Source: Scytalidium lignicola (Eukaryota; Ascomycota; Leotiomycetes). Taken from it: a stretch of 64,000 nt of DNA. Location of the stretch: assembly GCA_002812745.2 (NCBI GenBank), contig NCSJ02000015.1, forward strand, positions 186,001 through 250,000, written 5' to 3'. The translations under genes and the position numbers were made by a program. This document shows positions 11,528 through 25,400 of the stretch, in pieces; position 1 is the first letter of the stretch; every line of letters starts with the position of its first letter. The notes under the pieces are model-generated. The model was not told where the DNA came from. It saw only the letters and a program-made list of their open reading frames with translations, and did no database searches.

Positions 11528-14500
11528 CTAAAACGTGCTAACTGCAATAGCAATGGCTTGGCTATCGGAGTGTGAGATGGAGACCGTGATCTCCTTGACA
11601 CCTGCCTTCTTTGCTGCGACTGCGGCTTCGCCGTGAAGCTATTAATCCGGGTTAGTCTACGTCTAGAAGCAAGGTGGGGTTTGGGGGTTAGGTAAGTGGG
11701 GGAAAACTCACTGCCACAATTGGTGCACCGTTCTCATTATTCTTAATCTCAATCTCCTTCAATGACGCACCAGCTCCTTTGCTGGGAACGCCCAAAGACT
11801 TGAAGACAGCTTCCTTGGCACTCCACTTCCCTGCAAATGATGACTGAGGATGTGGTGCATTGTTGCAATAATCTTGCTCTGGCTTAGTGAAGTTGCGCTG
11901 GATGAAGGTATCGTTCTCAATGTTGATGGCCGCAATATCCTCAACGTCTACTCCCACCTTGTTGTTTGCCGTTGCGGCACCCCGGGCTAGAGATTCAACA
12001 ATTTGCCTGGTGCTTTCCTTCTTCTCCTTGCTAATGGTAGGAGTCTTGGATTGATTAGGAGCATATGTGAGAGTAGAAGTCTTCTTGTCCATGGACACAC
12101 GTGCCAATGGGTTGAGGAAAACCTCGGATTGATCAGCGTCGTCATAAGGCGCATGATGCTTAGCTACGAACAGACTGTTGTTGATCATTCCGTTGTGGAA
12201 GAAGCGGTAGGCCTTCTTCTGTCGGGCTTCAACCTTCTCGCTGTATGCATTGTAGGTCTCTTCGTCAAGTATTGCGTAGAGGTATTTAGGATGGATACCA
12301 ATGGCCTGAGCACCCTTCTGACCGAAACCGAAAGATGTGACAGAGAAAGCTTTTACGCCATCAGTTTGGATGCTTCGACTTGGATAGACGATATAGTCGA
12401 ACTGCTCCATGACTTGATCAACATTGTCGGCATTTCTGTTTCCTGGGACAAGACCAGTGTTTAACACCTGAAGACAACCATTCATCATCCATGCACCAGC
12501 TGCACCCTTTGGATGACCAGTAAGGAACTTCTGGAAAACACCCAAGACGGCATTACCCTTCGTCCGACCGAGATGCTTCATTTGTTGACAGATGACCGAG
12601 GACTCGTTCTTGTCATTGGCAACAGTAGATGTGCCGTGGAAAGACGCTACATCAAGGTCGTCAATGGTGAGACCCCACGTTGCAAGGGCGCCGCGGAGAG
12701 GAGCGATAGTGGGATCCTTCTTCCAGAAGCTGTTTCCAAAGCTGTTAAGTACGTCCTTCTCTTGACGACTCGCCTCCTTTTCAATGTGTATGGCGCGTTC
12801 TTGACCATATGCAGCTTCATCAAACTTGGCGCCTTGTGCTTTCATAGCAGAAATCTCTTCTTGCAAATACTCAAGTTCTGACTCCTGCCATTGCTTAATC
12901 TGCTTCTTTCGAAGTTCAATCTGTCTACGACGGTACTTGATATCGAGCAGGGGTGAAGGGAATTGGCCAGCCTTCTCACGTGCAGTCGTGAGGACACCTT
13001 GACCAGGTGCTGGAACAGATCGACCAGTCTTGTCAGTAGCGGTGGCTGTCATGCCAAGAACACCATAGATAGGAACACCCATGTCAAGGGCAAGTTTTGC
13101 ACTCATAATGAGTTGCATACCACAACCTTGTGCTTCCATGAAACCATTCCTAGTAGTAGTTGCTGGCCTCGACATTTCCCCTGGAGTTCTTCCGTGCTCT
13201 AATTCTTCTACAGCATTGCTGGTAGCCTTCATGTTTGCGAATTCGTATGATCCTTCCTCAGTGAAGTCATCGAAACCACCGACGAAGCAAACGCGAGCTT
13301 TGCCTTCGACAATAGTCTCGTATCCAATATCAACCGACTCAACGGCTGTAGCACAAGCACCGACGGGAGTCTTGATTGGACCGGTTGATGAGAGGAGCAA
13401 CATGTTGACCCAAGCAGTCATTGTGTTGATGAAGGATTCTTGAAGAATGTCTTTCTGCACAGGCCTGTCCAAGTAACGATCCTTAAACATTCCCTTCAGA
13501 GCTCCGGTACCACCAAGACCAGAACCAACACAGTTACCCACTTCGGAGATGTGAACATATTTATAGAATTCGTATGGATCCGTGATACCAGCAGCTAACA
13601 GCGTCTCGGCAGTGCACACAAGAACGAAAAGTGTAACAGGGTCCACTTGGGAGATGATATCCTCAGGAACACCATACTTCTTGGCATCCCAACCGGTAGG
13701 GATTTGACCAGCAACAAGGCGATCGAATTGAAGAGCCTTCGGGATTAACAAAGTAGCTCCCTTCTTCATGTAAACCATGTATTCGCCTGACTCTGGGATC
13801 TCGTAGATCTCGGCTTTGTCACCGTGCTCACGCTTGAACTCTTCAGCTGTCTCCTTCGATGCCTGGAATGGCTCAAGATCTTCTTCAATCACGACCTCCT
13901 GGAGGAGCTGCTTTTGTTTTGGATCATAGCCGTTGAACAACTCAGCTTCAATTAAGCGGATACCCGAGTGCTCAAGAATGTATTTTTCATACTTGGGCTT
14001 GACGTCTTTATCATCCACAGGCTCTCCGGTTTTTGAATCAACCCATCCTGCATACGGCTTGCCCTTGATCATCCCATTGAAATTCTTGATGAGACCCATA
14101 AGCCATGCCATCTCGACACAGCCTTCAAGAGAGAACTTGCCATGCGCTTCCATCTCCCATCTGGTTCGTGAGTTACCCCATGGTCCAACCTCGGCGAATC
14201 CAGTAATAACAACTACCTTTTCCAAATCCACCATACCCTTGAGGTTTTCGTTAAGTGGGGCAATGTCGGTTTCCCAGTCTGGAAGATTTGGGAACTCGAA
14301 TTTAATGTTGGCTCGTGGCTCGACACTGACCTTCTTGTAAAGAGCCTCGCTGCTTTCACCATTGATAATCTTGTTCTCGATAGCGGTCTCTTTTGTGACT
14401 GCTTGGCGGACTTCGCTGGTCTCCATGATATCTTTTCTCAAATTGACCATTAGATCTTTCAGGTTGGGAATAAATTGTAATCCACCGTTGAGATCGGCGA

Positions 14501-17233
14501 AAACTGGCTCTGACTGACAGAGATCAACAATAGTGGGAGACAACAAGCCGAGCAAGTTGAATGCCATTTCCTGCTGCGAGAACGTACGGACACCATAAGC
14601 TTCGACACCTTCCGCAACGATGTTGTTAGCTGACATGAGGCCAGTGCCACGGGTCCATCCAATAACAGCACCGCAGATGGTGAGGAAGTTGCCCCAACTC
14701 TCAGAGTACCACCTGTTGAACAAGGTCTCCAGAGCCAATTTAGACTCTGAGTAGAGACCATCGTTGCCAAAGGTACCGTGATTTGGAGACAGAGGCAAAA
14801 TTACTTGAGCAGGACGGGTCTCATACCCTCGCTCAGCCTTTTGCGTCTTGACACAACCGAGAAGGCGCAGAAGATTTGTCAACATGATACGGTGAGCAAG
14901 CTCTGACTTTGAATCGATGCTGTCGATTTCTCGTCCATTTTCGGGAATGGCTGCAAATGGAACAATGAAATCAAGATCCCATCCGAGGCCTTTCTTTGGA
15001 TCATAGATATAGTCAACCAGAGCCTCAACATCTTGTTTGCTGCCTTGGTTGAATGGCACAACAATGAGCTGGGAGCCACGAGCACCATGGCGCGCGTACA
15101 TTGCTTGGTAGTACTCAGTGACTTCTCGAGAGAAACGACTAGTCGTAACAACAACTTTAGCACCACCACTGATGAGACCCTGCAAAACATCGGCACCAAT
15201 TGATCCTGCACCAGCACCGGTCATAAGAGCGTTCTTGCCTTGGAAAGTGATTCCAGACCTCGCAGCTTGTTCCAGTCCATCAAGATAAAGACCTGTGAGC
15301 TTCTTGCTGTACTCCCAACCGTGTTCATCTTTTCTCTTTAGATGTAAGAATGGAACGGTCTCGACCTTCCCAGGCTTGATGTGACCATTGCCACGAACAG
15401 GGCTCTTCTTGGCATTCTCCTTTGGAATGATCTGGCCTTCGTTCATAGCCAAAGACCGGATAACATCGCTGTAGAGAGCTTTAATTTGAAGCTGTGAAGA
15501 TTTGGAGAGCTTGTGTTGTTGCTTGATTAACTTGTAAATGCGGCTCAAGTCATTCTGAACCTTCGTTCGGTTGCCGTATTCAGAGATCTTGCCACCATCA
15601 GCCATTTCACGGACGTAATGCTCAAGTTTTCTGATGCTGGGCCGAGGAACTTCTGCATACTCCAAATTACCGCGGACATCGACGGTTGTATGGGGTGCTG
15701 TTGGGACGGACACATCCTTGTAAGCTGGTGGAGTATCTAGAACTTCTCTGCAGTTTTCTATAAGCTGTTGTCCAAGCTCTTTGGCAAGTTGGTATGTCTC
15801 TCCACGCTCGGTCGGGCAGTTGTCGATATGGTACTGCATGAATTCAAGAAGAGTTGGATTTGATCGATTCATGATCCGGATACATTGGCTAACGATCTCA
15901 CGATCCACAGCCTTAAGTCGTCCAAAGATGATATCGTAGTACATGCTAAGAGCATCTTGGCGCGCCCAGTTCCAGGACGAATCGTACACTCTGGCTTTTA
16001 GGGAACTGAAAACAGGTGCAATACCAGTTGCGTAAAACTCCCCGTGCTCCACATTCCAAAGATCCAACTGTGCTTGGAGAACATCTTGTGATTTCTGCGA
16101 TCCGATGAAGGCTTTGTCTCCAGACCGAAGATCAATCTTCAAGTATCGAGCGAAAAGCTCGAGTTGTTGCTTGAACAGCGCTCTCTGGTCCTTTGTTAAC
16201 GCGTCAAGGGCAGCAGGATCCATCATCATCCCGCCGCCAGAGCCACCACCATCACCACCAGCGACTGGAGCAGACAGACTAATGCCCGCATTAGCTGCGT
16301 ATTTTTGTGATAGGTCATCGAAATAGGCCTTAGCATCGTTGTCGGAACCAAGACGTGCAGTAGGCTCTGCTGTTAAAGCTAAAAGCAAAACACTATCCTG
16401 CCTTCCTGGACCCAAACCCCATCTGGTCTCCAAGTATTTTCTTGCAGTTGTGATATTAAAGCCACCCGGCATCTTTGAGGAGATCAATCTTGCAACAAGA
16501 GACGAAGATTGTTTGCCAAGTTGGCCGTTAAATGTGGCTTGCATGGCGGCTCCTAATTCATCTAAGGGGGTATCTTCTGGTTTCTCTGGTGTAGATCCAA
16601 ACTCTTTGCCCAAGTCGCCAAGAATTTCATTCTGTAAAGTAGATTTACCTGAGGGGAATTGTCAGTAAGCTTCCGACTTTTTGCAGTGGCTTATATTTAT
16701 GGATTATACTACTTACCACCAACTAAATCCTTAATGGCCTTGCTGAGAGGAATATCAAGAAGTGGTTTCTTGAGTTTTTGAGCGACCAAACTTCTAACAA
16801 TATCTACAGCAGTAACAGGTGCATCTGCCACTGCAGCAGCCGGACCTGCGCTTGGTGCAGGAGCAGCAGCAGCAACCGGTGCGGCAGCCGCTGCTGGAGC
16901 CGATGTAGCAGAAGAACTAGATGCTGCAGCTGGTTCTGGTTCATCCTCAACCGGATCAACATCGTAGTAAATCTCCTTGGCATCCTTGTTGTAGCAGAGA
17001 ATCTGTCGTTGTACTGATTTTGCTGCGTCGTAGGCTTCATATTTGGAAGCAATGGTTCTCTTGGCCATTACGCCAAGGGTATCTGCAGGACCGATCTCGA
17101 CAATTCGTTCGGTCATCTTCTCAGCAAGAATGACATCCTGTGTCTCAATCCATCTGACTGGGGAGGCGAACTGGTATGCCAGAAGCTCCACGAGGAGCGT
17201 GTGCGCGAGCTCTTGCTCGATTTCGGGACGCAT
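11528..17233 (-). CDS. FAS2: Fatty acid synthase subunit alpha
   Basis: Three exons (17233-16717, 16648-11712, 11638-11528) join in frame to 1854 residues, the normal length for fungal FAS alpha. In order: an N-terminal part of the malonyl/palmitoyl transferase; an Ala/Pro linker (~110-150); the acyl carrier domain, with the phosphopantetheine Ser at 175 in VGGKS, just after the first intron; ketoreductase with TGAGAGSIG at ~649-657; ketoacyl synthase with the active Cys at ~1271 in GACATA and His motifs FHGTST and GHPKGA; and a C-terminal phosphopantetheinyl transferase (GVDVEDI, KWSAKEA) finishing in the last 36-residue exon. It elongates and reduces acyl chains in the cytosolic alpha6-beta6 complex and activates its own carrier domain. 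It is divergent from FAS1, so the two are probably co-regulated. All key residues are present. Confidence 0.98.
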
Positions 17234-17762
17234 GGTGGTGGGTATTTTACGTCCGAAGACTATTAAATGTCGTTATTGTAAGTCGTTTTGGGTATAGAGA
17301 AAGTGGTTGTGTCGAGACGTCGAGGGGGATCTGACGAAGTAATAAAGAAGGCCTGCTAGGAAAATTGTTGCAGGGGATTTTACACGATAGGACGGACCGC
17401 TCCGCTCTATAAGGGGTGAACTCTGATTAAAATCGTATTGTCGGTTCGCAATTGAAGCGGAAGTGGAAGTGGAAGTGGAATGGGAAGCGGAGGGGGAAGT
17501 ATTGGAATCTCAAGATTACACAGTGGTTCTTAATATCCAGAGAAGATGGTTGGGGATGGGAGTGAAAAAGAAGGGACTGCAAGTGGATGCTGTGGCCATG
17601 ATCTCAAGCTGCGTTGCGCATCTGTGGCCGCGTTGGGTCACCAAAAAATTGACGAGGTCCAAGTCCTCAACGAGTGCAGGGCCTAGCCCGGAAGCGGCCT
17701 AGCGTGGTACCCCATAGCTTTGATCCCTGACACCACCCAAAAGTGAAAATAAACTTCCGTTT

Positions 17763-18198
17763 CCGAGGGGACCATCAAAATTTCTCGGCTGGGGAGTGGA
17801 TGGCGAAAAGGTACGGTACCACCGTACTTGGCTGGATCGTGCTGCAGTACTCTGCCAGTACGGTGCAATACGATGCAGTACGATGCGGTACGGGCGTTCT
17901 GCGTGCTTCTACTGTGGTATAAGCACGATACGTTACTGAATGAGACTGGTGCTTTCTATATGTGGCTCTCCGGTACGGTCCTGTGTACTCTGCGTTGTAC
18001 AATCTGGTACATATTGTACCCTACCCTAATGGGGCGGCAGTCCCTCCATTGTCATACAAAACCACACCTCAAGGATCCCTTAGAAATAAAGTGGCCTTGT
18101 GTGTGTGTGTGTGTGTGTTGGCGCTCCACGACCTCGGCGAGTGTCTCTAGCAACCATTGCTTGCTGTGTGAGGTCTTTCCTGTGAGATCTTTCCTCGG
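17763..18198. promoter_or_regulatory. Candidate CCTCGG fatty-acid-response elements
   Basis: Three CCTCGG/CCGAGG hexamers occur in the FAS spacer: 17763-17768 (CCGAGG), 18132-18137 and 18193-18198 (CCTCGG). CCTCGG is the core bound by the FarA/FarB-type Zn2Cys6 regulators in Aspergillus. About one such hexamer would be expected by chance in this length, so the case is weak. Confidence 0.25.
18098..18118. repeat. TG dinucleotide microsatellite
   Basis: About ten TG units in the FAS2-FAS1 spacer. Confidence 0.9.
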
Positions 18199-19326
18199 AC
18201 CCTTCTTCTGGTTCCGATCTTTGTTGAGGCCCCTTTACGAGAGACAACTTCTGGGATGTTGACAAATCGTGGAATTTTCGATTAGTCGATCGAGGCCGAG
18301 AGCATCATTGTTACAGAAGAGTAATCATGGCCGGAGACACGGAGGTTTGTGTAAGGCTGATGGTAAGTAAGGTATTTCAAATATCTTTTTCCATTACGGT
18401 ACTCTTGTCCTGATATTTTGTTGTGGCCCAGGCCAAGAAGGAGAGGGCGCACGGGACCCCTGGAATTAGTGCCTGATTTCCCAGGGCTGGCGGGGGATAA
18501 GTGCATGAAGGATTAGGGCCAAATTCGGCTCTGCCCTCGCGAGAATAGAGAATAGAGCATGATTTGCTGCAGATGACCAAACCAAAACCACGCAACAAGG
18601 CAGAAGTGACGGTGTAATCAAGCAAAACGAAGTCGATGCGGTGAACAATCTGAGCAATCGAGGCTGCACCACGGTTACAGCAGCACCTTGCGCGCAGGAG
18701 CAGCAGAGCCTGCCGTTGGTCCGCACGATCGCCGCACCACCCCCCGTGCCCGCAGCTTAAGATTTTCAACCGCAGAGTGGCGGAAGCCCGGTTATGCAGA
18801 CGCAGTTGACATGGATGATGGGAGGAAACGAAGAGAGACGACAGAGAAAAAGGTCCCAGCCTGGCTGCTGCCGCTAAGCGCCCCTGGCCCCAACGTCCCA
18901 CAAGTTGCGCTAGCCCGCCGCCCACTAAGGTTGAATTTTTGGCTTTGCGTTGAGACCCAGCGTCCAGGGCGAGGGCCAAAGCTACCGGGGTTGCTTTTCG
19001 TTGGAAAGAAAGAATATCCTCAAATCCACTCCCACCTGCCCGCCTTCTGCCAGAGACCTTTATACCATCTTCATCTTCATCTTCATCTCCATCCTCATCT
19101 TCCTCTCGTGCTCTAGGTCGTCTGCGTTCCTTATACCATAGAATCTGTTTCATGACCAAGTTGTGCCGGCTATACAATCTAGGTCGTCGGCACTTAGACG
19201 ACTCCTTGCGCATTTAACTACGGCCCAAAATTTAATTTTCACCCCCGGCTCTTGCTCTTCATTGAGTTCCTGGAGCACTGGCAACAGGTGAGTTCTCGCA
19301 AATATACCCTTTTCAACCCATCCAAG

Positions 19327-19350
19327 ATATATATATATATATATATATAT
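19327..19350. repeat. AT dinucleotide microsatellite in the FAS1 leader region
   Basis: Twelve AT units about 80 bp upstream of the FAS1 start codon, probably in the 5' leader or core promoter. Confidence 0.9.
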
Positions 19351-19429
19351 TGTGCGAGATCTTTCTGACGTGTAATGTCCAGCTCATAATCAACTTCTTC
19401 CATTCTATCGCGCGTAGAACCTCGACACC

Positions 19430-22400
19430 ATGTACGGCTCCTCAACAGGCCCTCAGACGGGGGTCTCCACACCACGCTCCTCCCTATCCCTTCGCCCTCT
19501 CGTCTTAACACACGGCTCTCTCGAGCACTCCTTCTTAATACCCACAAACCTCCATTTCCATGCCACCGAGATCAAGGACCGCTTTCTCGCCTCCCTTCCA
19601 GCCCCAACAGACGAGCTCGCCCAGGATGACGAGCCGTCCTCGGTCGCCGAGCTTGTCGCGCGATACCTCGGATACACCGCACGTGAGATCGAAGAAGGCG
19701 AGGATGACTCGCAGGGTTCGTACGAGGAGGTGCTCAAAATCATCCTGAACGAGTTCGAGCGTGGCTTTCTGCGGGGCAACGAAGTCCATGCTCTCGCAGC
19801 CACGCTGCCAGGCATTGAGTCGAAGAAACTCGAAGTTATACGCAGCTACTTCGCTGCCCGAGCGGCAATCAACCGACAGCTAAAACCACACGAATCAGCT
19901 CTTCTTCGAGCAGCTGGTGACGGCAAGGCGAAGATTTACGGAATCTTTGGTGGCCAGGGTAATATCGAGGAATACTTTGAGGAGTTGCGGGGTCTTTACC
20001 AGACCTACCCGACATTCATTGGCAAGCTTGTCTCGGACTCGGCAGAGCTCTTACAAACCCTATCCAGAGACCCAAGGGCTGAGAAGCTCTATTCCAAGAG
20101 TCTAGATGTCATGGCTTGGCTCCACGATCCAGAATCCACCCCAGATCTGGATTACCTGGTCTCGGCTCCCGTGAGCTTTCCATTAATTGGACTTGTCCAA
20201 TTAGCTCATTATTCGGTAACCTGCAAAGTTCTAGGTGTGACCCCAGGACAGTTCAGAGAGCGGATCGCTGGTACTACTGGCCACTCGCAGGGTGTTGTTA
20301 TGGCAGCCGCTACAGCTGCTGCTGATTCGTGGGAGTCATTCGAGGAGATCGCAAAATCTACGCTGACAATTCTGTTCTGGATCGGAGCTCGCAGTCAGCA
20401 AACCTATCCAAGAACCTCCTTAGCACCTTCCATTCTTCAAGATTCCATTGATAATGGAGAAGGCACTCCTACACCTATGCTGAGTATCCGTGATTTGCCG
20501 AGAGCGCAGGTTCAAGAGCACATTGATGCCACCAACCAATATCTTCCCAAAGATAGGCATATTGCCATCGCCCTTGTCAACAGTGGTCGAAATCTTGTTG
20601 TGGCAGGTCCTCCAATCTCGCTGTATGGTCTTAATCTTCAGTTGAGGAAGGTCAAAGCCCCAACCGGCTTAGACCAGACCCGTATCCCCTACACCGAGCG
20701 TAAAGTCCGCTTTGTGAACAGATTTTTGCCTATTACCTCGCCATTCCACAGCCCTTATCTTCAGGATGCTACAGCTCATATCGAAGAAGATCTCAAGGAT
20801 CTCAAAATTGACAGCAAGGATTTGGGCATCCCTGTATATGATACCAATACTGGCGAGGATATCAGAACGACTGTCAGTGGCAATGTTATTCCTAAGCTGA
20901 TCAGATTGATCACCCATGACACCGTAAATTGGGAGACGGCAACGGTCTTCCCAAATGCCACCCACATTCTGGACTTCGGTCCCGGTGGCATTTCAGGTCT
21001 GGGTATCCTTACCAGCCGCAACAAGGACGGAACTGGAGTTCGTGTCATCTTGGCTGGTACAATCGAGGGCACAGTGCCCGAGGTGGGATACAAGCCAGAG
21101 CTCTTTGACCGCGATGAAGAGCATGCTGTTAAATATGCAGTGGACTGGGTTAAGGAGCATAGTCCTCGCCTTGTCAAAACGTCAACCGGCCAAACCATGG
21201 TTGACACAAAGATGAGCCGACTTCTGGGTGTTCCCCCAATCATGGTTGCCGGTATGACGCCGTCTACAGTGGCCTGGGATTTCGTTGCCGCTACCATGAA
21301 CGCCGGCTACCAGATCGAGCTGGCGGGAGGAGGATATTATGATGCCAAGAGCATGACTGAGGCTTTGACTAATATTGAGAAGGCTATCCCTCCTGGACGA
21401 GGAATTACAGTAAACCTCATCTACGTTAATCCTCGTGCTATGGGATGGCAGATTCCGTTATTGGGTCAACTACGCGCAGAAGGTTTACCTATCGAGGGTC
21501 TGACGATCGGTGCCGGAGTTCCATCAATTGAAGTTGCTCAAGAGTACATTGAGACGCTTGGCTTAAAGCATATCTCCTTCAAGCCTGGTTCAATGGAAGC
21601 CATTCAAGCTGTGATTAATATTGCAAGGGCCAATCCAACTTTCCCTGTTATTCTTCAATGGACTGGAGGACGTGGCGGTGGTCACCACTCATTTGAGGAT
21701 TTCCATCAGCCAATTCTCCAGATGTATGGCCGTATCCGACGAACTGAAAACCTTATCCTCGTGGCAGGAAGTGGTTTCGGTGGTGCAGAGGATACATACC
21801 CCTACCTTACAGGTACTTGGTCTAACAAGTATGGTTACCCGCCGATGCCATTCGACGGCTGCATGTTTGGAAGTCGCATGATGACCGCAAAAGAATGCCA
21901 CACCAGCAAGAATGCTAAGAAGGCTATTGCTGAGGCAGAGGGCTTAGATGATGGTCAGTGGGAGAAAACCTACAAGGGTCCCGCCGGCGGAGTCATTACC
22001 GTTCGATCTGAGATGGGCGAACCGATCCACAAGCTTGCAACCAGAGGTGTAAAGTTCTGGGCTGAAATGGATGCGAAAATATTCAGTTTACCCAAAGCAA
22101 AGCGAGTCCCAGAACTCAAAAAAGAACCGCGATTACATCATTAAAAAACTAAACGATGACTTCCAGAAAGTGTGGTTTGGCCGTAACAGCGTCGGCGAGA
22201 CGGTCGATCTTGAAGATATGACATATGGTGAAGTCGTCCGCCGGATGGTAGACCTCATGTACGTGAAGCATGAATCCAGATGGATTGACCCGACTTTTGA
22301 GACTCTTACTGGTGACTTCATCCGTCGTGTTGAGGAGCGTTTCACTAAAGAGAAAGGCAAGCCTTCTCTCTTGCAAAGCTACTCCGAACTTGATAGCCCG

Positions 22401-25400
22401 TTCACGACCGTTAAGAGAATCTTGGCCGCGTATCCCGAGTGTGAAACTCAGCTCATCAATGCTCAGGATGTACAACACTTCCTTCTTCTTTGCCAACGTC
22501 GCGGCCAGAAGCCTGTAACATTTGTTCCCGCTCTGGATGACAACTTTGAGTTTTACTTCAAAAAGGATTCTCTATGGCAGTCGGAGGACTTGGAGGCCGT
22601 AATTGGCCAAGATGTTGGACGAACCTGTATCTTGCAAGGTCCCATGGCTGCTAAATACTCCAAGATCGTTGATGAGCCTGTTAAGAATATTCTGGACGGC
22701 ATTCACGATTTACATATCAAGGGCTTGACCCAGGATGTCTATGGCGGAGATGAATCAGCTATCCCAGTGATCGAGTACTTCGGTGGCAAGCTCATCGAAA
22801 CAGACACCCAGGAAGATATCGAGGGCCTTACCATCAGCCAGGACACAGACAAGACAACTTATCGCATCTCGACCTCTGCTACCACTGCTTTGCCCTCTGC
22901 TGAGGTATGGGTGTCTTTGCTTGCTGGCAATAAACGATCCTGGCGTCATGCGCTCTTTACCTCTGAGGTCATTGTTCAAGGCCAAAAATTCCAGAGCAAT
23001 CCCATGAAACGAATCTTTGCTCCTGTTCGTGGACTTTTCGTTGAGATCGCCCATCCTGACACCCCTTCGAAGACAGTCATTACGGTGAAGGAGCAGCCCA
23101 GACCAAACCACTATGTCAAGGTGATCGAAGTCACATTTTCTGGGAAGAACGATATTTTGGTCAATATGATCAAGGAGGTTACCGCCGCCGGAAAACCAGT
23201 TGCGCTGCCACTTAAATTTACCTACCATCCTGAGGCTGGTTACGCACCAATTAGAGAAGTTATGCAAGACCGCAACAACCGCATCAAGGAATTTTACTGG
23301 CGTACTTGGTTCGGTCAGGAGCCTTTGGACCTCGATGCTCCAGTTACTGGAGTATTCAATGGTGGCAAGGCTACTATTACCGGCGAGGATATCAACGACT
23401 TTGTCCACGCGGTTGGAAACACCGGAGAAGCATTCGTTGACAGACATGGCAAAGAGGTCCTTGCCCCTATGGACTTCGCCATTGTTGTTGGCTGGAAGGC
23501 TATTACTAAGCCAATCTTTCCCAGAACCATTGATGGTGACCTCTTGAAGTTAGTCCATCTTTCAAACGGTTTCCGCATGTTGCCAGGTGCCGAGCCCCTG
23601 AAGAAGGGTGATGAGGTGTCAACCACTGCCCAGATCAACGCTGTCATTAACCAAGACTCTGGCAAGATGGTTGAAGTCATGGGTACCATTACCCGTGATG
23701 GCAAACCTGTTATGGAGGTCACGTCTCAATTCTTGTATCGTGGAGTGTATACCGACTTTGAAAACACCTTCCAGCGAAAAACTGAGACGCCAATGCAGCT
23801 TCATCTAGCAACTTCAAAGGATGTCGCCGTTCTCAAGTCCAAGGAATGGTTTACTATTGACGAGCCAGATCATGAGCTCCTCGGTCAAACCTTGACCTTC
23901 CGCCTTCAGAGCTTCGTCCGCTTCAAGAACAAGACTGTCTTCAGTAGTGTTGAAACTCAAGGACAGGTCCTCTTAGAGCTTCCAACCAAGGAGGTCATCC
24001 AAGTCGCCAGTGTGGAGTATGAAGCCGGCGTCTCACACGGCAACCCAGTGATTGATTACCTTGAGAGACATGGGTCTTCTATCGAACAACCCATCAATTT
24101 CGAGAATGCCATTCCATTGAGTGGGAAGACTCCGCTTGCTCTCAGAGCGCCTGCATCCAACGAACCATATGCTCGTGTCTCTGGTGATTACAACCCTATC
24201 CACGTGTCTAGGGTATTTGCCGGCTATGCCAATTTACCTGGTACAATTACTCATGGCATGTACTCAAGCGCTGCTGTACGAAGTCTGGTTGAAACCTGGG
24301 CTGCAGAGAACAACGTTGGACGTGTCAGAAGCTTCCACGCCTCTCTTACTGGCATGGTGTTGCCTAATGATGACATCGAAGTGAAACTTCAACACGTCGG
24401 TATGGTTGCGGGCCGTAAGATCATCAAGGTCGAAGCTAGCAACAAAGAGACTGAAGACAAGGTCTTACTTGGTGAAGCTGAAGTTGAGCAGCCTGTGTCC
24501 GCTTACGTCTTCACTGGACAAGGTTCTCAGGAGCAAGGTATGGGTATGGAACTCTACGCTAGCAGCCCTGTTGCGAAGGAGGTTTGGGATAGAGCTGATA
24601 AGCATTTCATGGATACTTACGGTAAGCATCATCCCGATGGGTATAGAATCGGAATTTTGGCTAATGAATGGTTTAGGATTTGCTATCACCAACATTGTAA
24701 AAAACAATCCTAAGGAGCTCACCATCCACTTTGGTGGACCTCGAGGAAAGGCCATCCGTCAGAACTATATGGCCATGACATTCGAAACTGTTGGCACTGA
24801 TGGATCTGTCAGATCCGAGAAGATCTTCAAGGAGATCGATGAAAACACGACCTCGTACACCTACCGCTCACCAACCGGCCTGCTCTCTGCCACTCAATTT
24901 ACTCAGCCCGCCTTAACCCTTATGGAGAAGGCTAGTTTCGAGGACATGCGTTCTAAGGGTCTTGTCCAACGTGATAGCAGTTTCGCTGGCCACTCTCTTG
25001 GAGAGTATTCTGCCCTTGCAGCCCTTGCAGATGTCATGCCAATTGAGAGTCTGGTCTCCGTCGTCTTCTACCGTGGTCTCACTATGCAAGTAGCGGTCGA
25101 GCGAGACGCAACTGGCAGATCCAACTACTCCATGTGCGCTGTTAACCCAAGCCGCATTTCCAAGACCTTCAACGAGCAAGCTCTTCAATATGTTGTTGAG
25201 AACATCTCCGAAGAAACCGGCTGGCTTCTTGAAATCGTCAACTACAACATTGCCAACATGCAATACGTCTGTGCTGGTGATCTCCGTGCTCTAGATACTC
25301 TTACCGGTGTTACAAACTATCTTAAGGTGCAGAAGATTGATATTCCACAGCTGATGCAAGAACTCTCCCTCGAGGACGTCAAGGAACACCTCGTAGAGAT

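Larger units (their letters stand above)
17234..19429. promoter_or_regulatory. Shared divergent promoter of FAS2 and FAS1
   Basis: A 2.2-kb spacer separates the two FAS start codons. It has a cluster of GTACGGTAC/GTACGATGC words (17810-17900), a TG tract, a CTTCAT-rich tract and a (TA) tract just before FAS1. FAS1 starts at the context GACACCATG. Open frames of up to 278 codons occur inside, but they lack domains and look like by-products of GC-rich DNA. The arrangement suggests joint control of the two subunits; this is inference. Confidence 0.7.

Noticed and set aside
12003..12464. A 153-codon frame antisense to FAS2
   Set aside because: Shadow of the alpha-subunit coding strand.
18377..19213. 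A 278-codon minus-strand open frame in the FAS spacer
   Set aside because: Low-complexity, no domain, lies in GC-rich promoter DNA and overlaps other frames.
22755..23447. A 230-codon frame antisense to FAS1
   Set aside because: Shadow of a conserved coding region; no recognisable protein.
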